Source: Lachnospiraceae bacterium
GTDB taxonomy: Bacteria > Bacillota > Clostridia > Lachnospirales > Lachnospiraceae
Reading direction: 5' to 3'
Assembly: GCA_017475845.1 (NCBI GenBank)
Contig: JAFVEU010000046.1
Span: forward strand, 1 to 28,869
Length of the DNA: 28,869 nt
In this document: positions 7,791 through 15,624 of the stretch, one piece after another
How positions within the stretch are numbered: the stretch's first letter is position 1
Layout of the letters: each line of letters begins with the position of its first letter
The notes under the pieces: model-generated
Seen by the model: the letters and a program-made list of their open reading frames with translations, nothing else
What the model was told of the DNA's origin: nothing
The model's database searches: none
Position numbers and translations under genes: made by a program

Positions 7791-8764
7791 AAACCAGAGG
7801 AATGACGCCGTTCAGATCCGGCATCACATTTGCTTTGATCATAGTGCTGTATATGGGAGCCTCTCTCCTCGTGTCTTTGGCGGCACGGAGGGGAGGCTCT
7901 TTATCGCTGCCCATTTTGCAGAACATCCTGTTCAGTGAGAGTATAATCCTGATCCCCGGGCTTATCATCGCGGTTCTTTCCGGAGCGGAGGTGGAGGAGA
8001 TCTTCCGTTTCAAGAAGATCAGATTAAAGACCGGCGTACTGGTGGTGCTCTTCATGTTCTGTATCGAACCCCTTACGTCTCTGGTGAACGGTATTTCCCT
8101 GCTGTTTTCCGATAATATTGCCATGGATATGGCGGAGCAGTACCTGAATGATGACAGCAGCTTTATCTATGTGGCGCTGGTGATCTCTGTCATAGGACCT
8201 CTTGTGGAGGAGCTGGCTTTCAGGGGCATTATCTATGCAGGCTTAAGAAAATCGGGACGTTTTTTTGCGGCGATCCTTATACAGGCCTTTCTCTTCGGCC
8301 TCATGCACTTAAATCTCAATCAGATGAGCTACTGTATCCTCCTGGGGATAGCCTTCGGGATCCTGGACGAGGTGACGGGAAGCCTGTGGCCCGGGATCAT
8401 CGGGCATTTCACGGTAAATTTCGGCACGGTGATAAACACCTATGTCATTATGAAATACATGCCGGAGGCCTTTTCACAGGAGTATTCAAAGGTGGATATA
8501 CTGTATACCCTGACGTTCTTTGCCTTCCTGTCCCTTATATTTACAGGGGTGGCAGTGCTGTTACTATTCTCCATAGCAAAGAGCGAGCCGGGAGGCAGGT
8601 TCAGGCTGCACAGAATCTTCCATACTACGGAGCTTAAGGCGGTGAATACCGCAGGAGAAACGGTGATCGTAAAGAGACCGGGGGTCATAACCATTCCGCT
8701 GGTGATAGGCGTTATCATCGCCATCGCGGAGATTACGGCAAGCATAGTACTGCATATACAATAA
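7787..8764 (+). CDS. CPBP family intramembrane glutamic endopeptidase
   Basis: A 325-residue polytopic membrane protein with the three motifs of the CAAX protease/bacteriocin-processing (CPBP, Abi) family: EELAFRG with E141, E142 and R146; FGLMH with H174; and HFTVN with H207 and N211. These form the metal-free glutamate active site seen in Rce1 relatives. The proposed start is GTG at 7787, overlapping the upstream stop as GTGA. The alternative ATG at 7802 has a purine stretch right against it and no proper spacing. The substrate is unknown; relatives process peptides, give bacteriocin immunity or act as membrane-protein regulators. Confidence 0.88.
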   Translation: MKTRGMTPFRSGITFALIIVLYMGASLLVSLAARRGGSLSLPILQNILFSESIILIPGLIIAVLSGAEVEEIFRFKKIRLKTGVLVVLFMFCIEPLTSLVNGISLLFSDNIAMDMAEQYLNDDSSFIYVALVISVIGPLVEELAFRGIIYAGLRKSGRFFAAILIQAFLFGLMHLNLNQMSYCILLGIAFGILDEVTGSLWPGIIGHFTVNFGTVINTYVIMKYMPEAFSQEYSKVDILYTLTFFAFLSLIFTGVAVLLLFSIAKSEPGGRFRLHRIFHTTELKAVNTAGETVIVKRPGVITIPLVIGVIIAIAEITASIVLHIQ

Positions 8765-8766
8765 GG

Positions 8767-8796
8767 AACGGAGCCGCGGGAATGCAGCTCCGTTTT
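8767..8796 (+). terminator. Intrinsic terminator after the CPBP protease gene
   Basis: AACGGAGC (8767-8774) pairs with GCTCCGTT (8787-8794) and is followed by further T residues. It lies between convergent genes. On the minus strand the stem is followed by a poorer T tract, so it may also weakly end the yjfB transcript. Confidence 0.65.
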
Positions 8797-8806
8797 CCTT
8801 AGCCTT

Positions 8807-9025
8807 CTATACCCTCATATCAATATTAGCGCCGAGCTCGGGGTGTACGGACTGTTCCATCATGCTGACCGTCGCAGCACCTACGCTTTCCTGCATATCG
8901 ATAGCATTGGAAAGCAGAGCGGTCCCCACATCCTGAAGGGTCTCATTTCTGGCCATGTACATTGATAAGGTGGCAATATCGGGCATGGCTGCTGATGATA
9001 CATCCATCAACGGTGACACATCCAT
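8807..9025 (-). CDS. yjfB: YjfB family putative motility protein
   Basis: A 72-residue protein whose C-terminus MEQSVHPELGANIDMRV is the diagnostic end of the YjfB family (putative motility protein, known from Bacillus and Clostridia and often linked to flagellar regulons). The N-terminus has Met/Ser-rich amphipathic helices. A strong AAGGAGG-type site lies about 9 bases before the ATG. No flagellar genes are visible in this window, so the motility link rests only on the family. It follows the membrane glycosyltransferase on the same strand, 59 bases downstream. Confidence 0.85.
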   Translation of the reverse strand: MDVSPLMDVSSAAMPDIATLSMYMARNETLQDVGTALLSNAIDMQESVGAATVSMMEQSVHPELGANIDMRV

Positions 9026-9045
9026 ATGTCTGCCTCCTTCCTTGC

Positions 9046-9080
9046 GGGCACGCTTTGACGCGCCGGGCGCTGCAGTGCCC
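9046..9080 (-). other. Weak hairpin between the GT39-like gene and yjfB
   Basis: GGGCAC (9046-9051) and GTGCCC (9075-9080) form a 6-bp GC-rich stem with a long GC-rich loop, just upstream of the yjfB ribosome site. There is no T tract, so it is probably not a terminator. Confidence 0.25.
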
Positions 9081-9084
9081 CGTA

Positions 9085-10521
9085 TCAGCTCCCTTCCTTC
9101 TCAAGCCTGTAGAGCGAAAAGGAATAACGGTCGAAGCTGAAATCACTTATATACTCCGCATTATAGCCGTGTTTTCCGGCTTTTTCAAGCTTAGGCTTAC
9201 TGTTTCCGTTCAGGAAGAGCCACAGGGTGCCGGTGACTTCTTCCGCATCCTTCCAGCGCTTTATCTGAAGGTCGGGACAGTAGTATTTAAGGCAGATCTC
9301 TATCTCGGGGTAATCTTCAAGAACGATGCATCCGTCGCCTTTTTTGAAGTTTTCGCCGAAGTATGCTTTCATGGCGCCGGCTCCCTCTTTGTATTCTTCC
9401 CGGAAAGCCTGTCTGTAACACACAGCTCCGGTGAAAACAATGATGAGTGCGGCAAAGAGCAGGAGAAAACGGTTGTCATGAGTAATCGATATAAGCCTGT
9501 CCCAGCATAACGCTATTCCCATCCATAGGATTGAAAGGGCGGGCACCAGGTATCTGGCGGTAAAAAAGCTGCGCCCCGATATAAGGGATACCCCGTAACC
9601 GAAGAGCAGGGTCAGGTAAAAGGCAGAGATCAGGAAAAACCCGGTAAAGCGGTCTTCCGTTTCCGCGGAAAACCGGAAGGAGGCAGGTACTGCGGCAGCT
9701 GCTGAAAGAAATAACAGGACCGAAAGGGGAGTGATGTTCGTTACATAAGGAAAACGGATATCACTTAAGAAAGAGCCGAAGGTCAGTGGAGCCATGGCAA
9801 AATACGAGCTCGCAGCCTTCAGCTGGAATACGGTAAGGATCATGCAGGGGAGATAGAGTATGAAAAAGATAAGGAGATTCAGGACATATTTTTTAAGAGT
9901 CTGAAGATCCTTTTTCTTAAGCAGGATGATAAGGAGAATGAACCAGAGCATCCCGCAGGAAACCAGGGCAAAATGATGGATATAGCCTGAAAATACGGTA
10001 AACAGCATGAAGGCGGTCCATCCCTTTTTCTCCTTCAGTATACCGGAGAAGAACAGAGCAGCCATCCCGCAGGCAAAGACTCCCCAGCTGTACATCCGGA
10101 TCTCCACACCGTAGTGGAGAAAATGGGGCATGGAAAAGAGGAACAGCTCGTAGATAAAGGCTGTCCTGAAGCCGTAAAGCGTTAACAGCTTCCTTCCTCC
10201 GAAAAAGATGAGGAGTATCATGGGGAAGCAGGAAAAGAGCTTCAGTACCGGGGCTGAAAAGCCGGAGACCAGGGTCAGGAGCTTTCCCGCAACATTATAA
10301 AAAGGGGGAAGGGTGTCCGCCGCGGTGTTTTTAAGGACCTCCGGTATGCTGCCCCTTATGAGGGAAGCGGTGAAGGCTTCATCCACCCACAGATTGTCGT
10401 TAAAGATAAGGGAAATATACAGAATGCTCCCGAAAACAGCGGTGATAAAGAGTATCAGCTCTCCGGGGAAATTGTTTTTGGCGGTCTCCTTGAACTTCAG
10501 CATAAGCTGATTATACATCAT
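9085..10521 (-). CDS. Membrane glycosyltransferase, GT39/PMT-like
   Basis: A 478-residue membrane protein with roughly ten or more hydrophobic segments and a soluble C-terminal part, as in the ArnT/PMT_2 superfamily of polyprenyl-phosphate-sugar-dependent glycosyltransferases. The acidic pair in the first outer loop, LWVDEAF (D47, E48), matches the catalytic DE of this fold. DTLPPFYN (69-76) and EIRMYSW are further landmarks. It should transfer a sugar from a lipid carrier onto a protein or wall polymer outside the membrane. The start is uncertain: ATG at 10521, 10518 or 10503, none with a good ribosome site. It is divergent from the WecG-like gene, so the two may be a small glycan pathway, but the acceptor is unknown. 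Confidence 0.8.
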   Translation of the reverse strand: MMYNQLMLKFKETAKNNFPGELILFITAVFGSILYISLIFNDNLWVDEAFTASLIRGSIPEVLKNTAADTLPPFYNVAGKLLTLVSGFSAPVLKLFSCFPMILLIFFGGRKLLTLYGFRTAFIYELFLFSMPHFLHYGVEIRMYSWGVFACGMAALFFSGILKEKKGWTAFMLFTVFSGYIHHFALVSCGMLWFILLIILLKKKDLQTLKKYVLNLLIFFILYLPCMILTVFQLKAASSYFAMAPLTFGSFLSDIRFPYVTNITPLSVLLFLSAAAAVPASFRFSAETEDRFTGFFLISAFYLTLLFGYGVSLISGRSFFTARYLVPALSILWMGIALCWDRLISITHDNRFLLLFAALIIVFTGAVCYRQAFREEYKEGAGAMKAYFGENFKKGDGCIVLEDYPEIEICLKYYCPDLQIKRWKDAEEVTGTLWLFLNGNSKPKLEKAGKHGYNAEYISDFSFDRYSFSLYRLEKEGS

Positions 10522-10532
10522 AAGGGGTTTTT

Positions 10533-10562
10533 TTGGTAATTTTTCCGTGTATATGTTATACT
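10533..10562 (+). promoter_or_regulatory. Promoter of the WecG-like gene, very close to its start codon
   Basis: TTGGTA (10533-10538), an 18-base spacer and TATACT (10557-10562). The expected transcription start (about 10568-10570) is only a few bases before the ATG at 10573, implying a leaderless or nearly leaderless mRNA. The whole divergent intergenic region is only 51 bases. Confidence 0.55.
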
Positions 10563-10572
10563 ACTACCCGTT

Positions 10573-11358
10573 ATGAAAAAACTCACTGTGCTGGGAATCG
10601 AATTCAAGGATTATACCGTCAGGGAATCCATGCGAAGGGTGACCATGTATCTGAACAACGGGGTCTGCAACACCGTGGATTTTATAACCCATGACGTGCT
10701 GCTTAAGGCCTCTCAGGATGAGGATATGAGGGAAAGTCTTGAGATGATGGATCTCCTGATTCCCACGAGCAACGACATACTCCAGGCCGGCAATGTGTCA
10801 AGCAGATCCAGGGGAAAGGAGATAGAGAGCAATCTTTTCCTGAAGGGATTGCTGAGAAAGATATCCAAGGAAGGACGCAGTGTTTTTCTTCTTGCGCCCT
10901 CTGAGGCCAGGCTGGACAGCCTTAAGGAATCCCTCTTAAACTTTTACGGACCCTTAAATATAGTCGCTTCCGCTTCGGGAGACGGAACGGCGGGTGAGGA
11001 TGACTTTATAGTGAATGAGGTCAACAGCTGTCTGCCGGATATCATAATCATGAATCTGGAGTCTCCCTATGCGGAGCGTTTCATAAAGGAAAACCGGATG
11101 AAGCTGAATACCCAGCTTATCGTGATACTGCGGGATGTTTCCTTCAGGGTCAACAGCAGGGGAGAGGTAAAAAGAGGCGGTCTCGGTGAGTTCCTCATGA
11201 GAAGGGTCTTCAGGAACGCTGCAGATAATTACGTAAAGGAAGATAAAGCCGAAGAAGGGGCGGAAAACCCCGAAGTAGAAGCACTTATACAGAGCGGAAA
11301 GATAGTGGAACTGGGAAAGGTGAGCGCCGAGGAAAACAGGGAAACAAAAGATTTGTAA
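10573..11358 (+). CDS. WecG/TagA/CpsF-like protein with altered active-site motifs
   Basis: A 261-residue protein. The N-terminus (KLTVLGIEFKDYTVRESMRR) and the order of segments match the WecG/TagA/CpsF family, which transfers ManNAc(A)-type sugars to lipid-linked intermediates of teichoic acid or exopolysaccharide. Key family motifs differ: where TagA relatives have an ADG/PDG catalytic Asp, this has LIPTSNDIL (62-70); where they have LGxPKQE, this has NLESPYAERF (161-170). The last 35 residues are acidic and without clear homology. It may be a degenerate or repurposed relative. The ATG at 10573 must be the start, because the next Met is inside the conserved region; no Shine-Dalgarno sequence precedes it. 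Confidence 0.7.
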   Translation: MKKLTVLGIEFKDYTVRESMRRVTMYLNNGVCNTVDFITHDVLLKASQDEDMRESLEMMDLLIPTSNDILQAGNVSSRSRGKEIESNLFLKGLLRKISKEGRSVFLLAPSEARLDSLKESLLNFYGPLNIVASASGDGTAGEDDFIVNEVNSCLPDIIIMNLESPYAERFIKENRMKLNTQLIVILRDVSFRVNSRGEVKRGGLGEFLMRRVFRNAADNYVKEDKAEEGAENPEVEALIQSGKIVELGKVSAEENRETKDL

Positions 11359-11455
11359 AAAGTATACAAAAATTTCAGGAAAAGTATTCCATTTTTAGTA
11401 TTAAAGTATTAAAATAGTGGGGTCATAGTAACTATTCTGTATAAGGAGAAGCCAT

Positions 11456-12547
11456 ATGATTTCTAACCAGATACTTCAGAATACCATTGATGGATTAAAG
11501 GATATCACCAGGATCGATATGTGTGTTTTCGATACCGAGGGCAAGTGCCTGGCTGATACATTCAAGATGACGGATGCGGGGGAACAGGATATCAGAGCCT
11601 TTGCGTCATCTCCTGCGGACAGCCAGGAGATACACGGATATCAGTTCTTTAAGATTCATGATGATGATTCCCAGCTGGAGTATGTTCTGGTGACCAACGG
11701 GAGCAGCGAAGATGCCTATATGGCGGGAAAGATCGCGGCTTTCCAGATACAGGGACTGCTGGTTGCATATAAGGAGCGCTTCGACAAGGATAACTTTATT
11801 AAGAATCTTATCCTTGACAATCTCCTTTTAGTTGATATATTTAACAGGGCTAAAAAACTTCATATTGCGACGGATGTGAAGAGGACGGTGTTCCTTGTGG
11901 AATCGGAGGGTGAGAATAATACCACGGTCCTTGAGAAGGTAAGAGAATTCTTTATTTCCGTTACACCGGATTTTGTTACCGCAGTGGATGAAAAGAACGT
12001 GGTCGTAGTGCACGAGCTGAACGGTGATGATATTTCCGAGGAGAATAAGGGGATAGCGGATAAGGTTTTGGATTATCTCCGCAAAGAGGGAGAGACCAGG
12101 ATAAGGATCTCCTACGGCACCCCTGTGGATGATATCAAGGATGTGAGCCGCTCCTACAAAGAGGCCAAGATGGCGCTGGATGTGGGCAAGATCTTCTTTG
12201 AGGAGAGAAATGTGGTGGCGTACAGCTCCCTGGGCATAGGCAGGATCATATACCAGCTTCCCATTCCCCTCTGCCGCATGTTCATCCAGGAGATCTTCGA
12301 GGGTAAGTCACCCGAGGAGTTTGACAATGAAACCCTGGCGACCATTAATAAGTTCTTTGAGAACTCCTTAAATGTGTCGGAAACCAGCCGTCAGCTGTAT
12401 ATCCACAGGAATACGCTGGTTTACAGGCTTGATAAACTGCAGAAGACCACGGGACTGGATCTTCGGATCTTCGAAGATGCCATTACCTTCAAGATAGCCC
12501 TTATGGTGGCAAAATACATGAAGTACATGGAGGAAACCAATTATTGA
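11456..12547 (+). CDS. PucR/CdaR-like transcriptional regulator
   Basis: A 363-residue protein. The C-terminus (about 293-352) is the PucR-type helix-turn-helix, with the recognisable [21 protein letters not shown] (304-324). The centre (about 139-255) fits the GGDEF-like domain of CdaR/PucR regulators. The N-terminal 110 residues look like a small ligand-sensing domain. AAGGAG precedes the ATG. The 97-base upstream gap is AT-rich with repeated AGTATT stretches but no convincing promoter. It is followed after about 36 bases by ftsE, suggesting it controls the ftsEX-protease genes. Its ligand is unknown. Confidence 0.85.
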   Translation: MISNQILQNTIDGLKDITRIDMCVFDTEGKCLADTFKMTDAGEQDIRAFASSPADSQEIHGYQFFKIHDDDSQLEYVLVTNGSSEDAYMAGKIAAFQIQGLLVAYKERFDKDNFIKNLILDNLLLVDIFNRAKKLHIATDVKRTVFLVESEGENNTTVLEKVREFFISVTPDFVTAVDEKNVVVVHELNGDDISEENKGIADKVLDYLRKEGETRIRISYGTPVDDIKDVSRSYKEAKMALDVGKIFFEERNVVAYSSLGIGRIIYQLPIPLCRMFIQEIFEGKSPEEFDNETLATINKFFENSLNVSETSRQLYIHRNTLVYRLDKLQKTTGLDLRIFEDAITFKIALMVAKYMKYMEETNY

Positions 12548-12583
12548 CATATCTTTTCGGAGCTGTCCGGGTTCGGAAGGGAT

Positions 12584-13288
12584 ATGACGGGTAATGATAT
12601 GATAATTCTGGAAGATGTAAATAAATCATATTCCGGTGCCGGAGCCCCGGCGCTGAACAATATCAGTCTCCATATCGAAAAAGGAGAATTCGTTTTTATC
12701 GTAGGAGACTCCGGATCCGGAAAGTCTACGCTCATTAAGCTTCTTTTGAGGGAACTTACTCCCACCAGCGGAAGGATAATAGTTAACCACACGGATGTGG
12801 TGAAATTAAAGCACCGCAAGATCCCCAAATACAGAAGGGGCATCGGTGTTGTTTTCCAGGACTTCAGGCTTCTGAAGGACAGGAATGTATATGAGAATGT
12901 GGCCTTTGCCCAGAGGGTCATCTCCGTTCCCGCCAGGGAGATAAGGCGGAATGTGCCCGGGGTCCTTTCTCTTGTGGGCCTTGCCGAGAAGTATAAGAGC
13001 AGGCCGAAGCAGCTTTCCGGCGGAGAGCAGCAGAGAGTGGCTCTGGCCAGGGCCATCATCAACGATCCTCCCATCCTTCTTGCGGACGAGCCCACGGGAA
13101 ATCTGGACCCCAAGAATTCCTGGGAGATAATGAAGCTTCTGGAGCAGATAAATAAGAACGGGACAACGGTCCTGGTGGTTACCCATAACCGTGAGATAGT
13201 TAATGAGATGCGTAAAAGGGTCATTACGATGAAGAAAGGCGTCATTGTCAGTGACCAGAAAAAGGGTGGTTATATAGATGAGGCTTAG
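12584..13288 (+). CDS. ftsE: Cell division ABC transporter ATPase FtsE
   Basis: A 234-residue ABC ATPase. Numbered from the first ATG: Walker A GDSGSGKS (41-48), FQDFRLL (91-97), signature LSGGEQQ (144-150), Walker [13 protein letters not shown] (165-176) and switch His 201. The start may instead be the ATG at 12599, which gives the family-like N-terminus [18 protein letters not shown] sits very close to the first ATG. FtsE with FtsX transmits cytoplasmic ATP hydrolysis to peptidoglycan hydrolases outside the cell. It overlaps ftsX by 11 bases. Confidence 0.95.
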   Translation: MTGNDMIILEDVNKSYSGAGAPALNNISLHIEKGEFVFIVGDSGSGKSTLIKLLLRELTPTSGRIIVNHTDVVKLKHRKIPKYRRGIGVVFQDFRLLKDRNVYENVAFAQRVISVPAREIRRNVPGVLSLVGLAEKYKSRPKQLSGGEQQRVALARAIINDPPILLADEPTGNLDPKNSWEIMKLLEQINKNGTTVLVVTHNREIVNEMRKRVITMKKGVIVSDQKKGGYIDEA

Positions 13289-14177
13289 TGCGATTTTTTA
13301 CGCTATCGGACAGGGATTTAAGAATATATTCAGGAACAAGATCTTTTCCCTCGCCACCATTGCTACCATAGCTTCCTGTGTATTTCTTTTCGGCATTTTC
13401 TATTCCATAGTGCTGAATTTTTCCAATATAGTACGTAAGGCCCAGGCCGGAGTGGCGATAACGGTCTTTTTCGATGAGGGTCTGTCCGACGAGGGCATAA
13501 AGGCCATAGGAGATGAGATTAGCAAGAGGGCCGAGGTGTCCAAGCTGGTATATGTATCGGCAGAGGAGGCCTGGGAGTCCTTTAAGGCCGAGAATCTCGG
13601 GGATTATGTGGACAGCTTCGGGGATGACAACCCCCTTTCCGAGGATTCCAATTATGAGATATACATGAATGATATCTCAATGCAGGAGAATCTGGTCACC
13701 TATATCGAGTCCCTTCCGGGAGTGCGTCAGGTCAGGAAGTCCGCAGTTGTGGCCACCATGCTCACCAGCGTGAATTCCCTTATAAGCTATGTTTCAATGG
13801 GCATCATACTGATACTGCTGGCAGTATCCATTTTCCTTATCAGCAATACGGTTGCCATAGGTATCACCGTAAGGCGCGAGGAGATATCCATAATGAAGCT
13901 TATCGGCGCCACGGACTTTGTGGTACGGGCCCCCTTTGTTATCGAGGGTCTGATACTGGGACTGGTGGGAGCCGCCATTCCCCTTGCGGCGATCTACTTC
14001 ATATACAAGAGAGCCATTGAGTATCTGGTTGACAGATTTGCTGTGCTGGATTCCCTTCTCCAGTTTCTGTCCATCGGAGAGATATTTACGACCCTGTTGC
14101 CGGCATCCCTTATACTGGGGGCGGGTATCGGATTTTTAGGAAGTTTTGTGACAGCCAGGAAGCATCTGAGGATCTGA
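13278..14177 (+). CDS. ftsX: Cell division protein FtsX
   Basis: A 299-residue membrane protein with the FtsX topology. There is an N-terminal transmembrane helix (about 20-45), an extracellular loop of about 110 residues, and three more helices in the C-terminal third with the usual SNTVAIGITVRREEISIMKL coupling segment between helices 2 and 3. It starts within ftsE, so the two are translationally coupled. In Gram-positives FtsX activates NlpC/P60-type hydrolases via its extracellular loop. The protease gene just downstream may act in the same wall-remodelling pathway. Confidence 0.95.
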   Translation: MRLSAIFYAIGQGFKNIFRNKIFSLATIATIASCVFLFGIFYSIVLNFSNIVRKAQAGVAITVFFDEGLSDEGIKAIGDEISKRAEVSKLVYVSAEEAWESFKAENLGDYVDSFGDDNPLSEDSNYEIYMNDISMQENLVTYIESLPGVRQVRKSAVVATMLTSVNSLISYVSMGIILILLAVSIFLISNTVAIGITVRREEISIMKLIGATDFVVRAPFVIEGLILGLVGAAIPLAAIYFIYKRAIEYLVDRFAVLDSLLQFLSIGEIFTTLLPASLILGAGIGFLGSFVTARKHLRI

Positions 14178-14207
14178 CTTCCGGCTGCCTTCGGCAGGAA
14201 ACGATAA

Positions 14208-15434
14208 ATGAAAGAAAAACCCGGTTTCTGGGGAGGGATCGTCTGCGGCCTCCTCATTGCTTTAATCATTCTGGTTGCTGTCTTTTTCGGAGGATCCGTC
14301 CATAATATGCTTCTGGGACGGGGGTTCACTCCGGCTGCGGCAGGCGGCATCCTCACTTCTTCCGTAAAGGAAAAGATCTCCCTTTTAAATGATTATATTG
14401 ATTATTATTATCTGGACTACCGGGATGACGATGATTCCGGTGAAACGGATGAGGACAGAGCCGAAGGCATGTACAGGGGACTGGTGGAGTCTCTTAACGA
14501 CAAGTATTCCTCTTATTACACCGAAAAGGAGTATTCCAGACTTTCCGAAAGCACGGAGGGCTCTTTCGAGGGTATAGGGGTGACCATAGTCCAGAATGAC
14601 GAGGGCTATTTCGAGATAGCCGGCTTTGCTTCCGAGGATTCCTCCGCAAAAAAAGCGGGAGTGGAAGTGGGAGATATCTTCTACAAGGTTGAAGATGAAT
14701 ATGTAAGCGGTATGGATATGTCTGATCTGGTGGACCGGGTCAGAGGAAAAAAAGGCACCAGTGTCAGGATAGTGATGCTCCGGGGAGAGAACAGGGAAGA
14801 GGTGGAGTTCACCATAGACAGACAGAAGGTGGAAGCCATAACCGTATCCTCCAATATGATAGATAATGAGACCGGATATATAGCGATAGGAGCCTTTGAG
14901 GGGATAACCGTCAGTCAGTTTGAAAATGCACTCACCTCACTTAAAAAGCAGGGAATGAAGAGGCTGGTGCTGGATCTCAGAGGCAACGGGGGCGGAATGG
15001 TGAATGCTGCCGTAAAGGTGGCGGATGACATCATACCTACCGGAGTCGTGACATATACTCTGGACAGCAGGGGAAACAGAAAGGATTATATGGCGGTCAC
15101 TCCCGAGGAACTGGGGATGCCCCTTGTGATCCTTGTGGATTCCGCCAGCGCCAGTGCTTCCGAGCTGCTTACGGGAGCCATAAAGGATTACGGAAAGGGT
15201 ACCGTGGTGGGTACCACCACCTTCGGAAAGGGGATCGTTCAGAATATCTATCCCCTGGCGGACGGCTCCGCGGTGAAGCTTACCAATTCCAGATACTATA
15301 CTCCCAACGGCCTTAACATCCAGGGCACCGGTATAGAACCCGATGTGGTCATTGAGTTTGACGGTGAAAGCTATGAGAAGGACGGCAGTGACAACCAGCT
15401 GGACAAGGCTGTGGAAATTGTTAAAAATAAATAA
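14208..15434 (+). CDS. S41 family C-terminal processing peptidase (CtpA/CtpB-like)
   Basis: A 408-residue membrane-anchored or secreted protease. Residues about 10-28 form one transmembrane segment. An acidic Asp-rich stretch (70-84) follows, then a PDZ domain (about 115-200) and the S41 catalytic domain. The family motif SASASE is at 314-319 with the nucleophile probably S316; the general base is K341 in TFGKG and Q345 completes the triad, with the same spacing as in Bacillus CtpB. A small CTGCC/GGCAG hairpin overlaps the weak ribosome site (AGGAA). It is 30 bases after ftsX and probably in the same operon. No clear terminator follows. Confidence 0.92.
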   Translation: MKEKPGFWGGIVCGLLIALIILVAVFFGGSVHNMLLGRGFTPAAAGGILTSSVKEKISLLNDYIDYYYLDYRDDDDSGETDEDRAEGMYRGLVESLNDKYSSYYTEKEYSRLSESTEGSFEGIGVTIVQNDEGYFEIAGFASEDSSAKKAGVEVGDIFYKVEDEYVSGMDMSDLVDRVRGKKGTSVRIVMLRGENREEVEFTIDRQKVEAITVSSNMIDNETGYIAIGAFEGITVSQFENALTSLKKQGMKRLVLDLRGNGGGMVNAAVKVADDIIPTGVVTYTLDSRGNRKDYMAVTPEELGMPLVILVDSASASASELLTGAIKDYGKGTVVGTTTFGKGIVQNIYPLADGSAVKLTNSRYYTPNGLNIQGTGIEPDVVIEFDGESYEKDGSDNQLDKAVEIVKNK

Positions 15435-15526
15435 AATAAATATTATTAAAGTATAAATTATTCGTTAATATGTACATTTATGAGTTCTGTTCCCCTACGG
15501 AGTATCGTTATTTCCACTAAAATTCC

Positions 15527-15555
15527 TTGAAAGTAAGATGGATTTATAGTAAAAT
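15527..15555 (+). promoter_or_regulatory. Sigma-A-like promoter of the fucO-like gene
   Basis: TTGAAA (15527-15532), a 17-base spacer and TAAAAT (15550-15555), each five of six to consensus. It gives a leader of about 60 bases. The sequence 15435-15526 before it is AT-rich and shows nothing else recognisable. Confidence 0.7.
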
Positions 15556-15569
15556 CATCTCGTTCACCG

Positions 15570-15595
15570 GGTTCCGGATAAGCTGTGCCGGAACC
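15570..15595 (+). other. Leader hairpin upstream of the fucO-like gene
   Basis: A perfect 8-bp stem, GGTTCCGG (15570-15577) with CCGGAACC (15588-15595), around a 10-base loop, ending 29 bases before the start codon. No T tract follows, so a 5' stabilising structure is more likely than a terminator. Confidence 0.5.
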
Positions 15596-15624
15596 GCAGA
15601 TCAATCAATTTGAGGAGGTAAGAG

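Noticed and set aside
12541..13245. Long antisense open frame over ftsE (234 codons)
   Set aside because: It mirrors a conserved ABC ATPase gene, its translation has no recognisable domain and it has no ribosome site; it is a shadow of ftsE codon usage.
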